Part shown: positions 38,630 to 50,957 of the stretch, piece by piece | Numbering within the stretch: the first letter of the stretch is position 1 | How the letters are laid out: each line of letters begins with the position of its first letter | Assembly: GCA_921293015.1 (NCBI GenBank) | Contig: OV121088.1 | Location: 1,736,001-1,800,000, forward strand | DNA from: Phorcus lineatus | Lineage: Eukaryota > Mollusca > Gastropoda > Trochida > Trochidae | DNA length: 64,000 nt | Reading direction: 5' to 3' | Program-made: the position numbers and the translations under genes | The notes under the pieces: generated by a model | What the model was told of the DNA's origin: nothing | Databases searched by the model: none | The model's input: the letters and a program-made list of their open reading frames with translations, nothing else

Positions 38630-39685
38630 AAGCAGTGTTTTTTTAACTTTATATCTGAAGCAGGTGTTTTTTAAGTTCAAAATTTTAGTAACTGTACACT
38701 GAAGTCACAATTTTAATAAGTGCTCACTGAAGGACATATTTTCATTAGGTATTTATTGAAGTAAATAATTTCATCAGGTGTTCATTGAAGTTTATACTTT
38801 GAGTAAGTGTATATTCCAGCTCACACTGTTAGTAAAAGTGAATTGAGGTTCATACCTTTTAGAGTGTTTAATGAAGTCAATAGCTTTTATTGATTTTTAA
38901 ACTTTAAGTAAGTGTGTATTAAAGTTCAAACTAATAGAAAGAGTTCATTGAAGTTCATACCTCCAGCGATTTTTAACTTAAGTCCATACTTTAAGGGAGC
39001 GTTTTCTTTTGTATGTAATTGAATAAGTGTTTATTGACATTTATACTTTTAGTAAGAGTTCATACTTTAAACAAGCAATGATTTTATGAGCTTTATACTT
39101 TTATTGGGTGTTCATCAAAATTCATAGTTTAAGTGTGTAAATTGAAGTTTATATTCTTAGTAAACGTTCATTTTGATTCATAGATTTAGGGTTATTTTAA
39201 GTTTTGAGGGTGTTTAATGAAGTCAGTATTTTTGGCAATTGTTTATTGACGCATATACTTTTAGTAAGTGTCTTGAGTATCCATATTGTTGATAATCTTT
39301 ATTGATGTTCGTACTTTAAGTCGGTAATTATTGAAGTTCATACTATTATTAAGTGATCATCGAAGTTCATATCATACTTTCATCACTTTCAAGTGTTTAT
39401 AAATGTTTATACTCTAAAGTGTTTATTGATGTTCATACTTTAATGTTAAAGTTAAAGTGTTCATTGATGTTCATACTTTAATGTTAAAGTTAAAGTGTTT
39501 ATTGATGTTCATACTTTAATGTTAAAGTTAAAGTGTTTATTGGTGTTCATACTTTAATGTTAAAGTTAAAGTGTTTATTGATGTTCATACTTTAATGTTA
39601 AAGTTAAAGTGTTCATTGATGTTCATACTTTAATGTTAAAGTTAAAGTGTTTATTGATGTTCATACTTTAATGTTAAAGTTATGC
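38630..39685. repeat. Tandem repeat with an old, decayed half and a young 38-bp half
   Basis: From 39419 to about 39685 seven near-identical 38-bp units (gtgtttattgatgttcatac, tttaatgttaaagttaaa) start every 38 bp (39419, 39457, 39495, 39533...). Upstream, 38640-39418 is full of diverged relatives (aagtgtttattgaagttcatactttt) at similar but irregular spacing. Age decreases from left to right. Confidence 0.85.
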
Positions 39686-40320
39686 AAGGTCAATGGAGTA
39701 ATAGGGTTTAACTTTATTTAAGGTTGCTTTATGAAATAATATATATTTTCATAGCTTTTCCATTTCAAACAAATATCTACTTTTAATATTAGATACTTTG
39801 ATGTACGATTTATCACTTGTTTCCGGGTTTTCTGTGCAATAAATAAACTTTCAGACATGTATGGGGAAAGCATTATATGCATAATTGATACAGGTAGTAT
39901 CGTCAGTTTGTTCTACCGATTTATTTGGTAAATGGTACTGTCTTTGACAGGAAGTATCGACAACGCATGTGCGGAAGTACACAGTAAGTGCCTTAGACAA
40001 ATTACATGCATGAACATGAATATGATTGTCGAAAGTAGTGCAAGGCAACCATTTAATCAAGCAGCCATGCAATCCTCGTGTTTATCACAATTTTATCATT
40101 ATCACTTTTGTGCACTTCCACATCATGAAGCGTTTATCATTAAATTCTTGCATAAAAGTAAGAGTGAATTGAACTGAAGCTAGTATTTTACTAAACTGAA
40201 ATATAAATTGACAAGCCTTCGTCCAAATGTCATTTCTTAAAACACTTATGTGTAACGTCAATGTATTTACTTAAAGCAAATAGACAACAATATCAGATGG
40301 AGTTAGAAATAAATGTCAAA

Positions 40321-40641
40321 CGTCTTCAGAGGCGGGGTAGCGCAGTGGTAAGCGTTCTTAGGATCTCGAGGTCTGGAATTCGAATCCCGCAAGGGGATCG
40401 GCAATTTTGTCTGCAATGGTCACTACACGCAGTAAGGTTTGGGTGCAATGTTACACTGAATGTCAGCATGGTACCACCCGTGGTTCGCTAGTTCCAGCCG
40501 ATGCTCGCAGGTTTCACCACAATGCATAGTCATAATCGTGTTGTGGGCTTTCTCCCTGCCATAATACTAGCAGCAACGATATATGTGAAATACTCTTGAA
40601 AGCGGCGTTAAACCCGAATTAACCTCACCAAATCGTCTTCA
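40321..40641 (+). mobile_element. tRNA-derived SINE, third full copy
   Basis: The element (40329-40633) has A box tagcgcagtggtaagcg and B box ggaattcgaatcccg, the same body as 2119-2435, and a tail aaacccgaattaacctcacc. The 8-bp duplication cgtcttca flanks it (40321-40328 and 40634-40641). Confidence 0.9.
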
Positions 40642-40719
40642 TGTCCGCCATTTTGTTTTGTAAATTATTATTTTGCTTTACCTAATTTTTACAACTAAAT
40701 GTTTACTTGTTCTATACTT

Positions 40720-40870
40720 ACCTGAATAAAACATGATTTGGTAGAATACCTGAATAAAACATATGATTTGGTAGAATATCTGAATAAAACATATGATTTG
40801 GTAGAATATCTGAATAAAACATATGATTTGGTAGAATATCTGAATAAAACATATGATTTGGTAGAATATC
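40720..40870. repeat. 30-bp tandem repeat, five units
   Basis: gtagaatatctgaataaaac, atatgatttg repeats exactly every 30 bp. Because 30 is a multiple of three it leaves spurious open frames on the minus strand. Confidence 0.9.
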
Positions 40871-42530
40871 AACAAGCTTACGAATAAAAAATATTCGCAA
40901 GATTATTCAGCAGACAAGAATGGTTCATTTTCTAAAATATTTTGAGTGTTTATGCTTAATATTCTTAATCAATTTCCTAAATCTAAGATAATCAAATTTT
41001 ACCCTCGGTAATGTATTGTTTTTCAATTGATTGTGTCATTATCATATATATTAATAGCATATATGTAAAAAAAGGAATGCTCGCTCGAAATCGTTTCCAC
41101 TAAACATAACTCGGAAAGACACCAATAAAACTATGGTTGATGTTTTTTTAATATATTGGTCTCTCGTATATTACTAATATTTATTCAACATATCTTAGTC
41201 GACATAAGTAACATCCTGCTGACATCTAGCCCGACAAAGTAAACTTCATACTGCATATTATCTTCTAAATCTCAATGAATGCGTAGGGAAAACCAGGGAC
41301 CTTATATACATATATGTATATAAGGTCCCTGGGAAAACCTTTATGCATATAAATGTTAAATTATACGATTGTGTCAATGAATGGTAGTCAATGGAGATAT
41401 ATCCTCCGACGGATGCCATTATAATTAGCATTCGACAGAGAAAGACTGTATCAATGTCTTGTACCGAATGCTTCCCCAATGAATACTGGATCCTTTCTTT
41501 CTCAAAATCGATATTTGTTATGATAAAAGATCGGCTTTGTTTCAATTTTCTCTTTTTCTACAAGCCATCATCTATTAGTGTCAGAGACGGAAAGTTTCAG
41601 CTTAATCTTACACTTGGGGATGTAACGATTTCATTGGTTGATAAATTCAGACATAAGCGATTGAAAATCATCTATGACGTCACTGCTAATAAAACCTCAT
41701 TTACCGAACGAACAACTGTGTAATGAGATAACCTGAGTGAGCATGGTGGAAGAGAGAGATAAATGGAACTGATAACACAAGGGGCGGCGATACGAGTAGA
41801 TGTAGTCTTGCAATAGTGAGTGCCTTCAAATGACAAGGTTTTTGAGTCAACAGTCGAATTCATCTTTACCATGCCAGTAGGTACACTTGTGGCAATCAAC
41901 ACACTGACAGTGGTAATGGAAAGACTTTTTGGCAATTGACAACCTTTATGTCCAGTTAAAAGAAAATGTATGCGGGGAAAGTCATTCCACTTTGGATATG
42001 AAAGAATTTACAATGATTTTTGTTGAACCTAGTTTCGGCGATGAAAAGACTTTGTTAATGGGCGTTAGTTCTAGATCAACAATTGAATTAACTCGGAATG
42101 TTAAAGTGCATGTTTGAGAGAGGACGAAATTCACGGTTACCGTACCGTGACTCATGTGCACGAGTTAATCAAACCTTACGATAAGAGTTCTTTTGACGTC
42201 CGATCCGCCATTTCGTTCAGTATTTTGGAAGTACGTCGAAACACAACTAATTTTGATACCTACAAGGGCATTCGTGTCGGGGTCATATTTTACATACTAT
42301 GCCCAAGGGCAAAATATCATATTTTCATTGTGATGTCATGTCACAACTAATACCACGACTTATAACAGTTCGCTAACATGACATTACGTCCCAAATGCCC
42401 TCAAGGCGGGTAATCCGGCCATGCATGGATGTTGATTTTGATGATTTTCTTTCATTTCTTAACTTCGGTAATAAACTAAAAATCATATCATGACGTCCAT
42501 GACATACTTCTTTCTTTTTTTTGACACTCG
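40871..42530. other. No gene seen
   Basis: Several frames of 60-110 codons (for example 41391-41723) on both strands show no motif. Their local base composition is not clearly different from neighbours. Confidence 0.4.
41293..41332. repeat. Perfect 40-bp palindrome
   Basis: ccagggaccttatatacata is followed directly by its exact reverse complement with no spacer. gggaaaacc stands on both outer sides as a direct repeat. Confidence 0.95.
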
Positions 42531-42635
42531 TGCCTAAATATTAGTATAACGCTCGCTTTCGCTCGGGTAATGCCAATATTTAGGCAATCGTGTCGTAAAG
42601 TGTGCTTGTCATAGACTCTCATTTAATATCCTCTT
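42531..42635 (+). repeat. Dispersed palindromic repeat (cgctcgct type), second copy
   Basis: gcctaaatattagtataacg, ctcgctttcgctcgggtaat, gccaatatttaggc is an imperfect inverted repeat with a CG-rich centre; tttaatatcctct follows. It matches 12676-12745 (minus strand) in layout. Confidence 0.55.
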
Positions 42636-43867
42636 TTTACTTCCCAAAACAGATATATAATACATATTGATAGATTACGGCCTATGAGTTTTAACTTTTT
42701 ATTCGGTAACAACAATTATAATTATAATTTTTCATATTTGAATGGGAACTCACAAAACTCGTCAAAATGTAATCATTTAAAAGCCAGAAGGTCTCTGGGT
42801 TATTTTGAACAACTGTCTATGAATTTTAATCAATATTCTTTAAAAATCAGCATAATTTTGGATATCGGAATGGATTTCTTTTAAAGAGATCACGTCACGG
42901 CTTAAAGTGAGAAAGTCCGTGGGTGAGCCTCTAGTGTCTATGTATAGCTAAAAATGGGGAGGGGGTCAAAGGTAAGGAAGGGGGTATTATGCCATTTAGA
43001 CGAGTGCCAGACCCGACCCATCTGCGTTTGCGAGAAGGTGCCCAGCGGGGAAACTATGACCTGTTTCCGACCGCTACAGCACAATAGCACAACCTTTCCC
43101 TCCCAGCATTTGAAACCTTCCAGCTGGAACTCGGCTCCTGGGCTGCGTTCTGGTGAATTTTTTCGTATGTCCGAGAACAGTTTAAGATAGATAATTGCTT
43201 TAGTAACGATGTTTCCATCAATCCAAAGGATTGAGTCTCTTAAATGTAAATTTCTTTTATAAATGGAGATTTTAAGAAAATTAAAGAAAATATAAAAGGT
43301 AACTGAAATATATTTATTTTCTGACCTTAAATCAAGCTACCTTGTCTTTTTTAAAGATTCGCCTGGGATTTTTTCCTTTTTTCTATCAGAGCCTGGCTGA
43401 GATACAGAGCAAAGAGTGGAAGCTAATCCTGCTCCATGTCTGTGAATAAGATAAGACAATTTGTTACAGTCTACATACATCACGTGTTAGCTGCTCAATA
43501 CCTCCTTATAGATCCTTATACCGTTGTCAAGCCTATATGGGAAATTATGGGTACAGTCATTATACATGAAATACATATGGGTTAGTACAGGAAAAAACAA
43601 TAGCATGAAGCAGGACTAACATTACGATATATGAATTATTAAAGAGGCGAAGAATGTGTGAAGGCGTATTAATGTGTTCGTCACCGTGCCATTGACAACG
43701 TACTACCATCATACGTTGTAATTTTGAGAAGAAGTTAATTCACTATACAAAAAATGAATGTTTCACTATAAGATTTATTTATTTTACAACGTCTTGAGAG
43801 AAAATCAAGTCTAGATTTTAGAATAATTACTAGACAAAATTACATCTGGTATGATGTGCGTGTATTT
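42636..43867. other. No gene seen; GC-richer island at 42950-43160
   Basis: The island holds an open frame of 78 codons beginning near a donor-like aaaggtaagg; no family match. It could be an untranslated exon or an old repeat. Confidence 0.3.
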
Positions 43868-43979
43868 ATGGGGTGCAAAGTGAGTCTTTAATCGCTATTT
43901 AGTAAGCTTACTAATTCCTTCGATTTAGTAAGCTTACTAAATAGCGAGTAAAGTCTCACTTGGCACTTGGCACCCCATA
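43868..43979. mobile_element. Foldback element, ~112 bp, arms with an internal palindrome
   Basis: atggggtgc.aagtgagtctttaatcgctatttagtaagcttactaa, a nine-base centre, then the inverted arm ending ggcaccccat. The inner ends of both arms carry the palindrome ttagtaagcttactaa. The right arm has a small duplication (ttggcacttggc). Confidence 0.75.
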
Positions 43980-46179
43980 TGTATGTGTATATCAATTTAA
44001 AATTGTGATAATCATTTGGGACCGTAAGAATAGATGATATCAACTACTCTTTAATTTTATATCTACTAAAATTGTACATTGTCTTAACTTACTGAATGGT
44101 AACCCAGACCGTAAAAACTTACACTAAATACACAGCCCTGAACTCGAACTCTCTAAATTAATTCTTAAGTTAATGAATATTTCATCAATACAGGTAAGGG
44201 ACCGCAGTGAAATGACAGTTTCCATTCGAATCTAGACTTGATTGTCAATGGTCTAAGTGAATTTAAGATCAAAATTTTATGAACTACAGTAGGCGAGACA
44301 AAGAAGAACTAAAATGCTCCTGGATGTCGTGTTAAGCCTGACGAGAACACATCGCTCGAACGCAGCATTATTTGCATAACGGTAGCTGAGAACTGTCTGA
44401 AACAATAAAGGAGATAAACAAGCGAGTTGAGAAGGGCAGCGATGAAGACTTGAGGGTGACTCTAGTGTACACGTGGGTGCTACTGCACTTGAGGGGGAGG
44501 CGACTCCCGAGGAACTCTGGCGAGATGGAGGGGACCCAGGTATGTAGAAAGCGAGGGGGATACTTTAGGAGAGGGGGGGGGGGGGGGGGGATAAATGAAA
44601 TAGTCACTTTTATTGACATATGCAGTGTCTTGACCTTTTACCTCTACAGCGATATAACGAGACTGGAATACATTAGTATTGTTAATCGTGGATAACATGT
44701 TGTCTTTGATGTTTATGTTCAGATGCCTTCTTGAAAGAGAAATACCATTAATTCAAGACCGATATAAAGTTTATCTTAGACATCTAAAAATAACCAGTTA
44801 TACCTTACCAAATATATACCTCGTTTCTTATATGCATAAGAGTTACGTAGCCATTTCAGAAAATACGCCAATTTCGGAAGCTTTGGTTGCGTGCAGTGAG
44901 TTTGATAGCGTATTAGACTGAAAGAGGCTTGTAGTGGAATGAATGTTTAAACGTGAGATGGCAGGAGAGGCACGCAGTACCAACATCATAGGCAGGGGTC
45001 CTTTATCTCGCCCGTTAAACATACAGGAACTGGTCGCTCGGGAGAAGAAGCCATTTTTCTCTATAGTGCACCCCTCTCCTGGGATCTGAGAGCACTGTAG
45101 ACTTTCTCCCTGTCTCCTGCAATTACTTTCATTCATACTTACTTTTGTTTAGCTTTACTTCAAGTTATATTATTGTTAACTGCATTTTATAATGATTTTT
45201 TTTATCAAAACCTTTGTAGACAATAACATTGTAGCCTGTCACTCTCAATGCAGTAACAACTTCCTACAATTTGCCTTATGAGTAATATGTTCATAGCACC
45301 AGACACCTGCCAATGGTGTCCAAACGTAACAATGACATACTGATATCATTGCAGCATATATGATTCCATTCACTAAGATGCAAGTTGTAATGTAAATATT
45401 TTATATGAAGATCATTTCTACTTCCGAAAATGACCTGTATAACCAAATCTAACCTAGGTTTAAACATTATAACCTATTTTGTATGATAGTTGTATGAAAA
45501 AAATTAAAACAATAAACACCCGATTAACATCACCATATCACATCCATTTTTTTTATTGCTATGCATCCTTACCATGTAAACGTTTGTTTGGAATACAAAA
45601 CTTGACCATGAAGATACTTTACATAGCAGATATACACGATTTTCTCTTTTGTGAACTGATTTTCTAGGAAATTCTCAAAAATTATGAAACTTACCATTAT
45701 AAGGTTCAAAAGTTTTGTAAAGGACTAACATCTGTTGGAACTGTATGGAATAAATGTTGGTGAAGAGAACCATGCGTATCAGTAAGTCGTTGCCATGCAC
45801 TCAAAGTGCCTGGAAATGATTTCATATACATACTAGTATGATACTACTCACAAACTTCAAAAGTCACCAGTCACTGAGCTAACCTAAGCTTGCCAAAACA
45901 TTCTGGTCTTCTAAGGCTCCGTCAGTGTTTTCTCCAAGGTTTTCTTAATAATTTAATAAAATCCAGCTCCTCAGGAAAACACGTGTTTCTATCTGATAAA
46001 TACACATATTGCTTCCAAAGAAATATAACTCAGCAATTGTAACTTGAAATCTAAAAGTAATGAAGGAACTATAGGTGGGCAGTAAAAGGGGAAGATGAAT
46101 CAGGCCATGTGATTAAAAACAGCTCCAGATAAGTAAAATATCTTTAGTTCCCATCGTGGTAGTGCCTCCCGACACGAGG
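43980..46179. other. No firm gene; G-rich segment at 44400-44600
   Basis: An open frame at about 44420-44540 (LRVTLVYTWVLLHLRGRR) reaches GACCCAG/gtatgtag, a strong donor, just before the G18 run. No acceptor or family was found. Confidence 0.25.
44571..44590 (+). repeat. Homopolymer run of 18 G
   Basis: 18 uninterrupted G at 44573-44590, preceded by a G-rich 100 bp. Strong quadruplex potential. Confidence 0.9.
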
Positions 46180-46330
46180 AATGTAAGCGCATGCGCGGGT
46201 CATAACCTACATGCATAACACGTGCAGATGGTGACGTCTATATAGCGTGCACATTTTGTCTGTATGTGAACTCTGACCTCATGACCTTATACAGGCGCAT
46301 GTAAACATGCAGCATGTTCAAGATGTTTAC
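46180..46330. promoter_or_regulatory. Cluster of promoter-like motifs
   Basis: Within 60 bp lie GCGCATGCGC (46187-46196, an NRF1-type palindrome), CACGTG (46219-46224, E-box), TGACGT (46232-46237, CRE-like half) and TATATA (46239-46244). The surroundings are much more AT-rich. No coding exon is attached; it may drive an unannotated transcript in either direction, or be chance. Confidence 0.3.
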
Positions 46331-46433
46331 TCTCCTGAAGAGCTTCACGTTTACTTGGACTCGAGGTGTTTGCACTTTTATCTTTATTTTAAAAATTCAA
46401 AAGAAATATATTTTTTACATGTAACTATTTTAA

Positions 46434-46660
46434 GGCCCCTAATGCACACCAGTATTTCGTGAATATAACTAATGAACAATTAGTGCATATCTTTCGATAC
46501 TAACTCTAATTGCGCCATAGACTTGGGTAATATCATACAAACTGTTTGGAAAATAAGTAAGTTGTATTCAGGCAATCAACCATACAAACTGTTTGCAAAA
46601 TAAGTACGTATTAAGGTAAGAAAGTGAAATCTCTAAAACTGAAAGAAATTAGTGCAATGT
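46434..46660. mobile_element. TTAA-flanked MITE, left-hand fragment (third copy)
   Basis: TTAA (46430-46433) precedes ggcccctaatgcacaccagt, atttcgtgaatataac, which parallels the left end at 50962 (acgcactagtgcacgccaat, atttcgtaaacacaac). Collinearity continues through cgata.taactc..., aataagta and tattcaggcaat. An internal 25-bp duplication (catacaaactgtttg.aaaata) is private to this copy. The right half is missing. Confidence 0.55.
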
Positions 46661-46690
46661 TGCAGGCCACAATAGCTCACGTTATGACCT

Positions 46691-46770
46691 GTTTTCCGGC
46701 GTTCTTCCTGCCGTTTTTCGGCGTTCTTCCTGCCGTTTTCCGGCGTTCTTCCTGCCGTTTTTCGGCGTCG
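46691..46770. repeat. 22-bp tandem repeat, 3.6 units
   Basis: gttttccggcgttcttcctg-cc and gtttttcggcgttcttcctg-cc alternate (C, T, C, T at the sixth base), suggesting duplication of a 44-bp dimer. Confidence 0.85.
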
Positions 46771-48699
46771 TATGTTAACTTTTCACATATTCGGCTTCTC
46801 CAGAACTGCTGTACCCATAAGTTGAAATATTGTTGGGATAGTGGGACGTGGGGCAATAAGGGGATGGTATGGGTGCTTTTTAAGGGCGATTATCCAAAAC
46901 CAAAACTTATTGGGGGAAAAAAACCACATAAAATGTTCAGAATAACTTATTAATAGATGGAGACAATTGATTGTAGATTAGCTCTTGAACCACCATCAAC
47001 TTTCGGCGTGGCAAATATTTTTTCATCGGTTGTCAATAAACCATTAATGCTAGGAAACTCAAATTTTAAAGTACCGTCTCTGTTAGATTGAGACTAACCT
47101 TACCACGATCGATTAAGTTATGCGATTCGATTTCCTCCCTGAAATGATTAAATGGTGTTCACACCAAAATTGCCGCCAGTGGTTTTTGTTGGATACTTGA
47201 TAATTTTCTTCTACGACTACCGTTGGACACTTAAGGCAGGGAGATATTTCTCCCTCTGAAGATAATCCATTTGGCATGCACTAATGATTTTTGGAAATTT
47301 TTTAAAGGAATATATCTTTCCAAAACGTGCAAATCCCCGTTAAGATGGTAAACTTCATTACGGCAATTAACCCTACATGGGCATAATAATGCTGAATGTT
47401 ATCAACTAGCTATATTTATGAACTTTCAAATGAACCAAATTCTCGCCTATAGCAAAAATAAATAAAAGAAATACAGCAAAACACTTTCTTTTTCTAAAGC
47501 GTGGGCTAAAGCCTGAAAAATCCCTAGTGTGAACTCAGTATGGTCAGCCAATAGCTCTCTGTGGTTATGAGGCGAACTGGAGCTCGGCAGTCTTATTTCT
47601 CTCTGAAATGGTTGCAGGTCAATCGTAAAGATTAAGTAATTTGTTGCATCAATATAAAAACTAAAGTGGGGGCCTTTGTCCTCCCACATGTTTGCATTAA
47701 TATGGCCAATTTCAGCGAGAACATGTGATCATTTCACCCAAAAAATCTAGATAATCTAAAAAGAAACTAATTTGATGTGGTTTGTTTTTATTCCCGTCTT
47801 GCACATTTACTGCTCTTCCCTGGCCCGAGAGCTTAAGTTTGTCTTTAGTATGAAAACATATACAGTTTCTTTGCAATATGTTGCCCGTCGACACAACACC
47901 GCCCAGTATAGTAGACGTGTAACATACCACCTAATCTGTTTGGCCATGCTTGTAACGACTTCCAGAAATCCTTCCCCTAAGACCATTCTTCTCTACTGGA
48001 TCGAGTCCAGATTAGGCTCCGCGCAGCTCGTCTTGTGTTCACATAGCGGTGCGAACATTGGAGTACAATGTGTGTTTGAGCATCCAAAGACGCTGGAAGA
48101 GAGCCTTGAATTTCAAGGCGAAGGTCACGTGACATAATCTCGTTCAAGATTGCTTTGATACCGGAGTTTGCAAATATTTCTTGTTCATCCTGCCCTGCAA
48201 TATTTCGATCTTCAGTGTTTTGGGAGCAGCAATCCCTTGCGACAAACAGACCCTGTTGTGGAGTTCATAATGCCCTTTACGTTGTATTGACGGCAGTGCT
48301 AGTTTGTCAGGCGACCCTGTAACGAGTTTAGACCTTACAAGCCTGTCGAAGGATCGATACGGATTAGGGGGGCTGTCAGTTCCCATCAACCGCTACCAGC
48401 ACCGACGTCAAAGCGAGGCCTTAATGCGATGTAAGGAGCTAAGTGTCACCTGTAGGATGCTTTGAGATCAATGACATCCCTAAGGGAAATATCTTTTGAG
48501 TTTTATCCGCGACTGCATCCGGCCTGCCCTGATTGGAAACTGTAATCAGATGACGAGAAATAGTTTAAGAGCACAAACTGCACATTTTCGATTAAACTTG
48601 TGACCTAAAAGGCTGAAAGATCACGGCACAAGATCTGTTAAATAGAATTAGAGTCCCACGCTGGATCAAGAAACCACGGATTTCCAATCTTGCACTTCA
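46771..48699. other. No gene seen
   Basis: Open frame of 121 codons at 47772-48137 without a recognisable domain. Composition rises in GC from about 48250 towards the candidate leader exon. Confidence 0.4.
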
Positions 48700-48921
48700 T
48701 TCAAAATGTAACGGAATCTTCCTGTAACAACTCCTCGCATCGCCGGCCGAGTTGTTTGTTCCGCGCTATTTGCACACGTCACATGGACGAGAATCTCGAT
48801 GTTCCGTGCACCTGACCGTTGTGCAAATGTTGATGTTTGTTCTCAGCGAGTCAGCGTGTTTTACTCCTGTCTGATTCCAGGAGAAAAGTTTCAAGTTGGC
48901 AGTCAATCACGCTGTTGAGCG
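48700..48921 (+). promoter_or_regulatory. Candidate promoter/untranslated leader exon for the sulfotransferase gene
   Basis: A GC-richer patch in AT-rich surroundings ends at GAGCG/gtaagaag, a near-consensus donor at 48922. No long open frame is present, which fits a 5' UTR. Splicing to the acceptor at 56880 would make a ~7.96-kb intron containing the nested transposons at 50962-55510. This is inference from composition and one splice site; no transcript evidence is available here. Confidence 0.33.
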
Positions 48922-50957
48922 GTAAGAAGGACATATTGTTTTAGGATCAAGTAAGGATTCATCTCTGTCTACTTTCAGTAGATGGGGTAACTTCAAAAAT
49001 TTGGAATAGTAAAGACTGTTCAAACCCTGGTTTGCATTGGTAATAACCATGCTTAAGTTGCAACCACCTAAACCATCTTGGTGACCAGTTTATCCGATTC
49101 TTTGCGTGAACTGCTGGCTATTTTGCATATTTTATGGTAGGTAGGAATTTTTTTCAAAAACAATAGTTGTAAAAAGTCGTTATCACGTATGGTTATTTCT
49201 TGTTAACGTTGATAATTTCCAAGTCTTCTTTTGAAAGAATGGTACAAGACAATGCACCTAAAAGATTTTGACCTGAATATCATCGTTGTCCCCTTTGAGT
49301 TGTATTTCTTTCAGGCCGACATGTTTGCTCTCCGCTTGGTGAATGTTAAATCTAATTTGTTTATGTAAATGTCTTTCACAAAGCTCTTATAAGGTAAATG
49401 AAACTCCTGAAGGTATTAGTTATTAGAATTAATACATCAATTAATTTAATAAAATCTCATTTAAGGTTTACTTCGATAAGGTTGATTTCTTTTTTGCTGG
49501 ATTATTTTACCGAGAGCACCAAAACTTTAAAATTCTAACAATTTCGCCACAAGGGAATCCCTCGTGTAAAGTTGTTCTCTACTTTATTAAAAAAATGATT
49601 TTAAAAAATATATCTCTGGATAATATATTTTTAATACTAAATATTGTCATCATTTCTTCTTAAGTTTCATTTCCACCTGTCGATAAAATGAAAAAATACA
49701 TAAGTTAAAACTTTGTACTTATTTTCCACATCGGATTATTTTGTCAATAATCATTTTGAAAGCGCATTGTTTACATCATACTGGTCAGAATTAGATTTTG
49801 TACCAGAAAAAGAATGCGTTATTTGCAGCAATAGGACTTATCATTGAACATGTTGATAATTTAACAAACAACGTATTAATCGTTACAGAATTAAAACTGA
49901 AGTTTGCTAAATCTATTCACCTTTCTATGTTCCAAATATGAATACTAGTATATAACATAGCTCTTTTCTTTCATTGTAATCGCCAAACAAGCCAGATAAA
50001 AAAAAAGACTTGATGACCTCGTTATAACGCTCGATTAGGTACGCCGAATACAGAGTTCTACAAGTCAAGGTATTTAGAAATAATGTTCATCTTGTATAAA
50101 ATTAATTTAAAACAAAAGTAACAAACATTTTGCAGCTGACTGTTGAAGGATTTACGTATATTGATCTAGCATAGTCGTCAAATACAATCTAACATTAGCT
50201 TCAGAACGCATCGGGGTAAGTGCCAACAAGGTCATAAGGGATATTTATTTGTTCACACAAATTGTTTGAAATTGTTCCCTTACATACTTTTTCACAGCGT
50301 GCACTCCTATTGCAATTCCTATTTGAAATTAATACGATTTTGTTTGAAAAAAGTTTTTGTGAAAAAAAAATTCGAAACTTGAAATAGTGAAAATGAAAGT
50401 CTCTACAGCTGTAATTGAACAATTTTCATATTTACACGATTAATTCATTTGTAATTTACGATTTTAGTGAGAGCTGTTAAATTTGCCGCAGTACAAACTC
50501 AACTAAAACTAGGACTACCGCGGCAGCACTTAATTCTTCAAGACTTCCGTTTTGACCTAAATACAATGTTTGACCTTCACTTACCTTTTCGTCACAGAGT
50601 AATACAAAATGCCAATATTTCGCCTTAAACTTACGGTTTATGTCTTTCCAGAGAATGTACAATGGCCATTCTAGAGACAATGTTGTTGCCTAGCAAAAAG
50701 AAAGTTCGGTGAAATTATCTTTGATAGTTTTTGAGATATTAAGTTTTGAAGATGTAACCCTTAAATATGCTTGTATATACCTCGGCAAATATGAATGAAG
50801 AGCATTATGTATAATTCTGTATTACATTGACTGCCTTGTGCTTCAATAGATGCATACATACATGTTAACCATTTCTCGATCACTCCTATAATAGAGTAGT
50901 AATGATCCTTAAACCTCGGTGAAAAATTTGCAAAATAAATGTTTTTGGACCTTAGCA
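48922..50957. other. Presumed first intron of the sulfotransferase gene, no element recognised
   Basis: AT-rich, no exon recognised. Intronic only if the leader exon at 48700-48921 is real. Confidence 0.35.

Noticed and set aside
40261-40491. 76-codon open frame
   Set aside because: Runs into the SINE at 40329-40633; not a gene.
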